The notes under the pieces: generated by a model
What the model was told of the DNA's origin: nothing
The model's input: only the letters and a program-made list of their open reading frames with translations
Database searches by the model: none
Program-made: the position numbers and the translations under genes
DNA from: Hydrogenophaga sp.
Lineage (GTDB): Bacteria > Pseudomonadota > Gammaproteobacteria > Burkholderiales > Burkholderiaceae_C
Direction of reading: 5' to 3'
NCBI RefSeq assembly: GCF_030651625.1
Contig: NZ_JAUSCF010000004.1
Location: forward strand, 45,298-109,297
DNA length: 64,000 nucleotides
Shown: piece after piece, positions 61,009 to 64,000 of the stretch
Position numbering within the stretch: the first letter of the stretch is position 1
How the letters are laid out: each line of letters begins with the position of its first letter

Positions 61009-61467
61009 TCAATCATCGATGTCCGTCGCGCCGCCGCGCACCACGCGTCGCACCACGTCGCTGCTGAAACCCCGCGCCAGCAGAAAGCGCATCTGTCTGG
61101 CGCGGTCGCTGGCGTCTTGCGGCGGCACACCGAACTTCTTGCGCCAGACGTCGCGTGCGCGGGCTTCCTCGGTGTCTTGCAGACTGGCCACGGCTTCGGC
61201 CACCGCCTGCGGGTCCAGGCCTTTGGCCTGCAGTTCCTGCTTGACCCGCGCCGCTCCCAGCCGGGCGGCGCGCCGGTGCAAGACCGACTCCACCACCCGC
61301 TGTTCGTTGATGAAGCCCTTGGCCTGCAGCTCGTCCAGCGCGCGGGCCAGTTCGCCGGGCTCGGTTTCATGCTGTGCGAGCTTGCGTTGCAATTCCGCAC
61401 GCGAGTGTTCGCGCCCGGACAGCAGCCGAAGGGCGCGGCCCTTGAGCGACGGCTGGTCAAACCCCAT
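61009..61467 (-). CDS. recX: RecX regulatory protein
   Basis: This 152-residue three-helix-repeat protein binds RecA filaments and restrains them. Sequence landmarks are ALRLLSGREHSRAELQRKLA, then AKGFINEQRVVESVLHRR and a third repeat with RARQMRFLLARGFSSDVVRR. Position directly downstream of recA (48 bp) on the same strand is standard. The protein is of betaproteobacterial type, matching the 3' half of the recA frame and not its 5' half. Confidence 0.93.
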   Translation of the reverse strand: MGFDQPSLKGRALRLLSGREHSRAELQRKLAQHETEPGELARALDELQAKGFINEQRVVESVLHRRAARLGAARVKQELQAKGLDPQAVAEAVASLQDTEEARARDVWRKKFGVPPQDASDRARQMRFLLARGFSSDVVRRVVRGGATDIDD

Positions 61468-61515
61468 GCGGACCTCGTCGGTTCACGGGTTCAACCGCCC
61501 CCTCACGTTCGGACC

Positions 61516-62622
61516 TCATTCGGCCGTGAGCAGCTTTTCACCTTTGTCGAGCTTGTCGGTTTTGCCTGCTTTTTCGGCCTTGTCAGCTTTGCCACCCTTG
61601 ACCGGTGCCTCTTCCTCGTCGGTGGGCAGCAGGGGCACACCCAGTTCGGTGCGAACCTTGTTTTCGATCTCGAGGCGCAGTTCGGGGTTTTCGCGCAGGA
61701 ACTCGCGCGAGTTGTCGCGGCCCTGTCCGATCTTTTCGCCGCTGTAGGCGTACCAGGCACCGGACTTCTCGACCACGCGGTTGACCACGCCCAGGTCCAG
61801 GATTTCGCCTTCGCGACTGATGCCTTCGCCGAACAGGATGTCGAACTCGGCGGTCTTGAACGGGGGCGCCACCTTGTTCTTCACCACCTTGACCTTGGTC
61901 TCGTTGCCGATGGCTTCGTCGCCCTTCTTGATGGTGCCGGTGCGGCGGATGTCCAGGCGCACCGAGGCGTAGAACTTCAGCGCGTTGCCGCCGGTGGTGG
62001 TTTCGGGGCTGCCGAACATCACGCCGATCTTCTCCCGCAGCTGGTTGATGAAGATACAGGTGGTCTGCGAACGGTTAAGCGACCCGGCGAGTTTGCGCAT
62101 CGCCTGACTCATCAACCTCGCCTGGAGGCCGACTGTCACGTCGCCCATCTCACCCTCGAGTTCCGCTCGAGGGACGAGTGCAGCGACCGAGTCGACGACG
62201 ATGACGTCGATCGCACCGGAGCGGACGAGCATGTCGGTTATCTCGAGCGCCTGCTCGCCCGTGTCGGGCTGTGAGATCAGGATATCGTCGATGTCCACGC
62301 CGAGCCTGGATGCGTAGGCGGGGTCGAGCGCGTGTTCCGCGTCGACGAACGCGGCCACACCGCCGGCGCGCTGGGCCTCCGCGATGATCTGTAGCGCGAG
62401 GGTCGTCTTGCCGGACGACTCCGGACCGTAGATCTCGACGATGCGGCCTCGAGGCACACCGCCGATGCCCAGCGCGGCGTCGAGCGCGAGCGAGCCGGTG
62501 GGGATTGAATCGATGACCTGCGTAGCTGCATGCTCGCCCAGCCGCATGAGAGAGCCCTTGCCGAACTTGCGCTCGATCTGTTCTCTGGTGAGGTCGAGCA
62601 CCTTCTCTTTCTCGCGTTCCAT
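61516..62622 (-). CDS. recA: RecA recombinase, apparently a hybrid of two organisms' genes
   Basis: The 368-residue frame encodes a full-length RecA: Walker [10 protein letters not shown] near residue 66, [10 protein letters not shown] near 140, loop L2 region [10 protein letters not shown] near 205. The N-terminal ~200 residues ([52 protein letters not shown]) resemble actinobacterial-type RecA. The rest ([31 protein letters not shown] and a Lys/Ala-rich tail) is of Comamonadaceae type. Codon choice changes at the same place, about 61985-62035, with CGA/TCG-rich sequence upstream. The frame is intact, but I believe it joins two different genomes and should not be used as a real protein without checking. 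Confidence 0.85.
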   Translation of the reverse strand: MEREKEKVLDLTREQIERKFGKGSLMRLGEHAATQVIDSIPTGSLALDAALGIGGVPRGRIVEIYGPESSGKTTLALQIIAEAQRAGGVAAFVDAEHALDPAYASRLGVDIDDILISQPDTGEQALEITDMLVRSGAIDVIVVDSVAALVPRAELEGEMGDVTVGLQARLMSQAMRKLAGSLNRSQTTCIFINQLREKIGVMFGSPETTTGGNALKFYASVRLDIRRTGTIKKGDEAIGNETKVKVVKNKVAPPFKTAEFDILFGEGISREGEILDLGVVNRVVEKSGAWYAYSGEKIGQGRDNSREFLRENPELRLEIENKVRTELGVPLLPTDEEEAPVKGGKADKAEKAGKTDKLDKGEKLLTAE

Positions 62623-62704
62623 GCTTCTCTTCCGCTCCTTATCCCGGTCGGGCGACCCCCTGAAGGCTACCTCGGACGCTACACGAACATACGTTCGATG
62701 TCAA

Positions 62705-63289
62705 TCACGTACCGAGGGGGATGATCGCAAGTTCCTCGTAGACCGGCCCCCGGGGCGTGAGCGTCGACGCGAAGAGCGTAACCTCCCGCACTGACATTGT
62801 AGTGGCGCGTTCGTCCGAGCGTCGTAGGAGGTGCTCCACTTCGTCGAGCGCGGCGGTCGCGATCCGCCGCGGATGGCGGGCCCGGCACAGCGTGACGTGT
62901 GTCTTGAACTCGCGTCCGTCGGGGGTGAAATCGACAAACGAGGTCGCTCCGGCGATGCGGGAGGCGACGCCGACCGTGTCCTCGGCTCCCGCGCTCGCGC
63001 CAACCCACAGGAGCGAGGCGGATCGTGGTCGCGGAATCGCGCGAACGGTGTCGAGCCGAAGCCGGTACGTCCCGACGTCGGACAGCGCGTCTCTCACGCG
63101 ATCGGCGACTTCGGCGCATGCATCCTCGGGCACGCTGCCGAGGAAGCGGAGCGTCACGTGCAGGTTTTCCTCGGCGACCCACTTCTCGCCGCGCCAGGAA
63201 GGATCGTGCGTGATGAGAGATTCGCGGCATGCCACGAATGTCGAGCGAAGGCTGAGTGGCAGCGAGATGGCGAGAAATGCGCGAGGCAC
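62705..63289 (-). CDS. thpR: RNA 2',3'-cyclic phosphodiesterase ThpR (LigT)
   Basis: This 195-residue 2H-family phosphoesterase starts at a GTG one base after the cinA stop. The two catalytic motifs are HVTLRFLG (about residue 46) and HVTLCRAR (about residue 128), both H-x-T-x. The start PRAFLAISLPLSLRSTF fits the family. It hydrolyses 2',3'-cyclic phosphates on RNA. A longer in-frame extension to 63535 lies in the cinA gene and is rejected. It sits in the probable foreign segment. Confidence 0.87.
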   Translation of the reverse strand: MPRAFLAISLPLSLRSTFVACRESLITHDPSWRGEKWVAEENLHVTLRFLGSVPEDACAEVADRVRDALSDVGTYRLRLDTVRAIPRPRSASLLWVGASAGAEDTVGVASRIAGATSFVDFTPDGREFKTHVTLCRARHPRRIATAALDEVEHLLRRSDERATTMSVREVTLFASTLTPRGPVYEELAIIPLGT

Positions 63290-63290
63290 C

Positions 63291-64000
63291 CTACACCCCC
63301 TGAAGCTCTCGCCTGAGCAGGTCGAGCGCGGTGGCGGTCGCCTGGTCTCGCACGCGCTCGCGGTCGCCACGGAAGCAGCGTTCGGTGGTGAGGGTCTCTG
63401 TGCCACGCCGCGCGACGGCGAACCACACGAGTCCCACGGGCTTGTCGGCCGTGGCGCCACCCGGACCCGCGATGCCGGTGGTGGCGACAGCCAGCGTTGC
63501 GCCGGCCACCGGGAGCGCACCTTCGGCCATGGCACGCGCCACCGCCTCGCTCACGGCCCCGTGGGCCGACAGCAACTCTGCCGGAACGTGGAGCAGGTGC
63601 AGCTTGGCCTCATCCGCGTAGGCCACTACTCCCCCGCCGAAGACGTCGGACGCGCCGGCAACATCGGTGAGAGCTGCTGCCACAAGCCCCCCGGTGCACG
63701 ACTCTGCGCATGCCAGCTGCACACCGCCAGCGCGGGCGAGTCCGATCACGGTCTCTGCGAGTGATGAGCCGTCCGCCGAGTAGCACACATCGCCGAGCGC
63801 TTCGCGCGCCGCGTGGCGTGCGCGATCGAGCGACCCTGTGTCCTGCGCGTCGGCGAAGAGCACGACCTCTACATCCCCGGGCGCAGCCAGGATAGTGAAT
63901 TCCACGTCCGGGTACGGCGCAATCGCGGGCTCCACCAGTGCCTGTGCGTCCGACTCGGTGATGCCGGTGCATCGCAGCCGGACCGGCGGGATGCCGCGCG
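63291..64000 (-). CDS. cinA: CinA-type nicotinamide-nucleotide amidohydrolase, 5' end outside window
   Basis: The frame is open to the right edge, so the N-terminus is missing. The visible part begins RGIPPVRLRCTGITESDAQA and contains the middle domain (VEFTILAAPGDVEVVLFAD). The complete C-terminal CinA/PncC domain follows: LACAESCTGGLVAAALTDV, GGGVVAYADEAK, VATTGIAGPGGATADKPVG and LLRRELQGV at the end. PncC-type domains deamidate nicotinamide mononucleotide; the N-terminal COG1058 domain would lie outside. Adjacent to thpR and recA as in Actinobacteria. Confidence 0.92.
   Translation of the reverse strand, partial: RGIPPVRLRCTGITESDAQALVEPAIAPYPDVEFTILAAPGDVEVVLFADAQDTGSLDRARHAAREALGDVCYSADGSSLAETVIGLARAGGVQLACAESCTGGLVAAALTDVAGASDVFGGGVVAYADEAKLHLLHVPAELLSAHGAVSEAVARAMAEGALPVAGATLAVATTGIAGPGGATADKPVGLVWFAVARRGTETLTTERCFRGDRERVRDQATATALDLLRRELQGV

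Larger units (their letters stand above)
61985..64000. other. Probable foreign or mis-joined segment
   Basis: From the conserved [11 protein letters not shown] codons of recA to the window end, gene content (cinA-thpR-recA order), protein sequences and codon preference differ from the rest. The order is typical of actinobacterial genomes. A join within the longest conserved stretch of recA points to an assembly chimera; transfer by homologous recombination is less likely. Confidence 0.7.

Noticed and set aside
61516..64000. Horizontal transfer of recA-thpR-cinA as the first explanation
   Set aside because: Possible, but a join exactly inside the most conserved recA codons at a contig edge is better explained by mis-assembly; kept as the alternative.

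Overview
The window is most likely from a Burkholderiales bacterium of the Comamonadaceae (Hydrogenophaga/Acidovorax type). This is inferred from GC-rich coding, the protein sequences, and a backbone of recA-recX-argC-sucC-sucD, pilins, moaC, an M48 protease and a phage-holin-like gene. The last ~2 kb (about 62.0-64.0 kb: the 5' half of recA, thpR, cinA) reads like a different, actinobacterial-type genome. It joins the rest inside the most conserved part of recA, so I treat it as a probable assembly chimera.

Layout. 0-3.3 kb: a DUF3717/DUF1289 protein, a small membrane protein, a BepA-like protease and moaC. 3.4-10.8 kb (minus strand): exopolysaccharide export and polymerisation (Wzx flippase, Wzy/ligase-like protein, tyrosine autokinase, Wzz/GumC chain-length protein, outer-membrane barrel, and a Wza-like export protein with a frameshift). 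11.5-17.6 kb (plus strand): an acetyltransferase, four glycosyltransferases and an ExeA/PEP-CTERM-locus type ATPase. 17.7-40.8 kb: a hybrid PKS/NRPS block interleaved with glycosyltransferases. It holds a KS-AT-KR-DH-ACP-TE polyketide synthase, a formyltransferase/half-C/A(luciferase-like monooxygenase insert)/PCP protein, a phosphopantetheinyl transferase, a FAAL-PCP-C-A-PCP-TE protein and an SGNH lipoprotein. 41-42.4 kb: the sugar-phosphate transferase that primes the polysaccharide.

42.4-49.5 kb is a scarred accessory zone. It contains HigBA, a partial duplicate of the priming transferase gene, an MNT antitoxin with a truncated HEPN toxin, a TfpX-type pilin accessory gene, two type IV pilins with sigma-54-like promoters, VapBC, and the remains of a two-gene DUF6036 locus. 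49.5-57 kb is a signalling block: a cyclic-nucleotide phosphodiesterase-like MBL protein, a CHASE2 adenylate cyclase, an FHA protein, a PP2C phosphatase and a CHASE2 Ser/Thr kinase. 57-61.5 kb holds sucD, sucC, argC, an 88-bp tandem repeat and recX.

The most interesting system is the exopolysaccharide locus with an embedded lipopeptide/polyketide assembly line. Both adenylation domains read as glycine-type by the classical specificity positions. One is interrupted by a luciferase-like monooxygenase and preceded by a formyltransferase domain; the other sits behind a fatty-acyl-AMP ligase. My working inference is that the assembly lines make acyl-glycine and modified-glycine groups (plus a short polyketide acyl group) that either decorate the polysaccharide or form a co-regulated glycolipopeptide. 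The sequence does not prove this.
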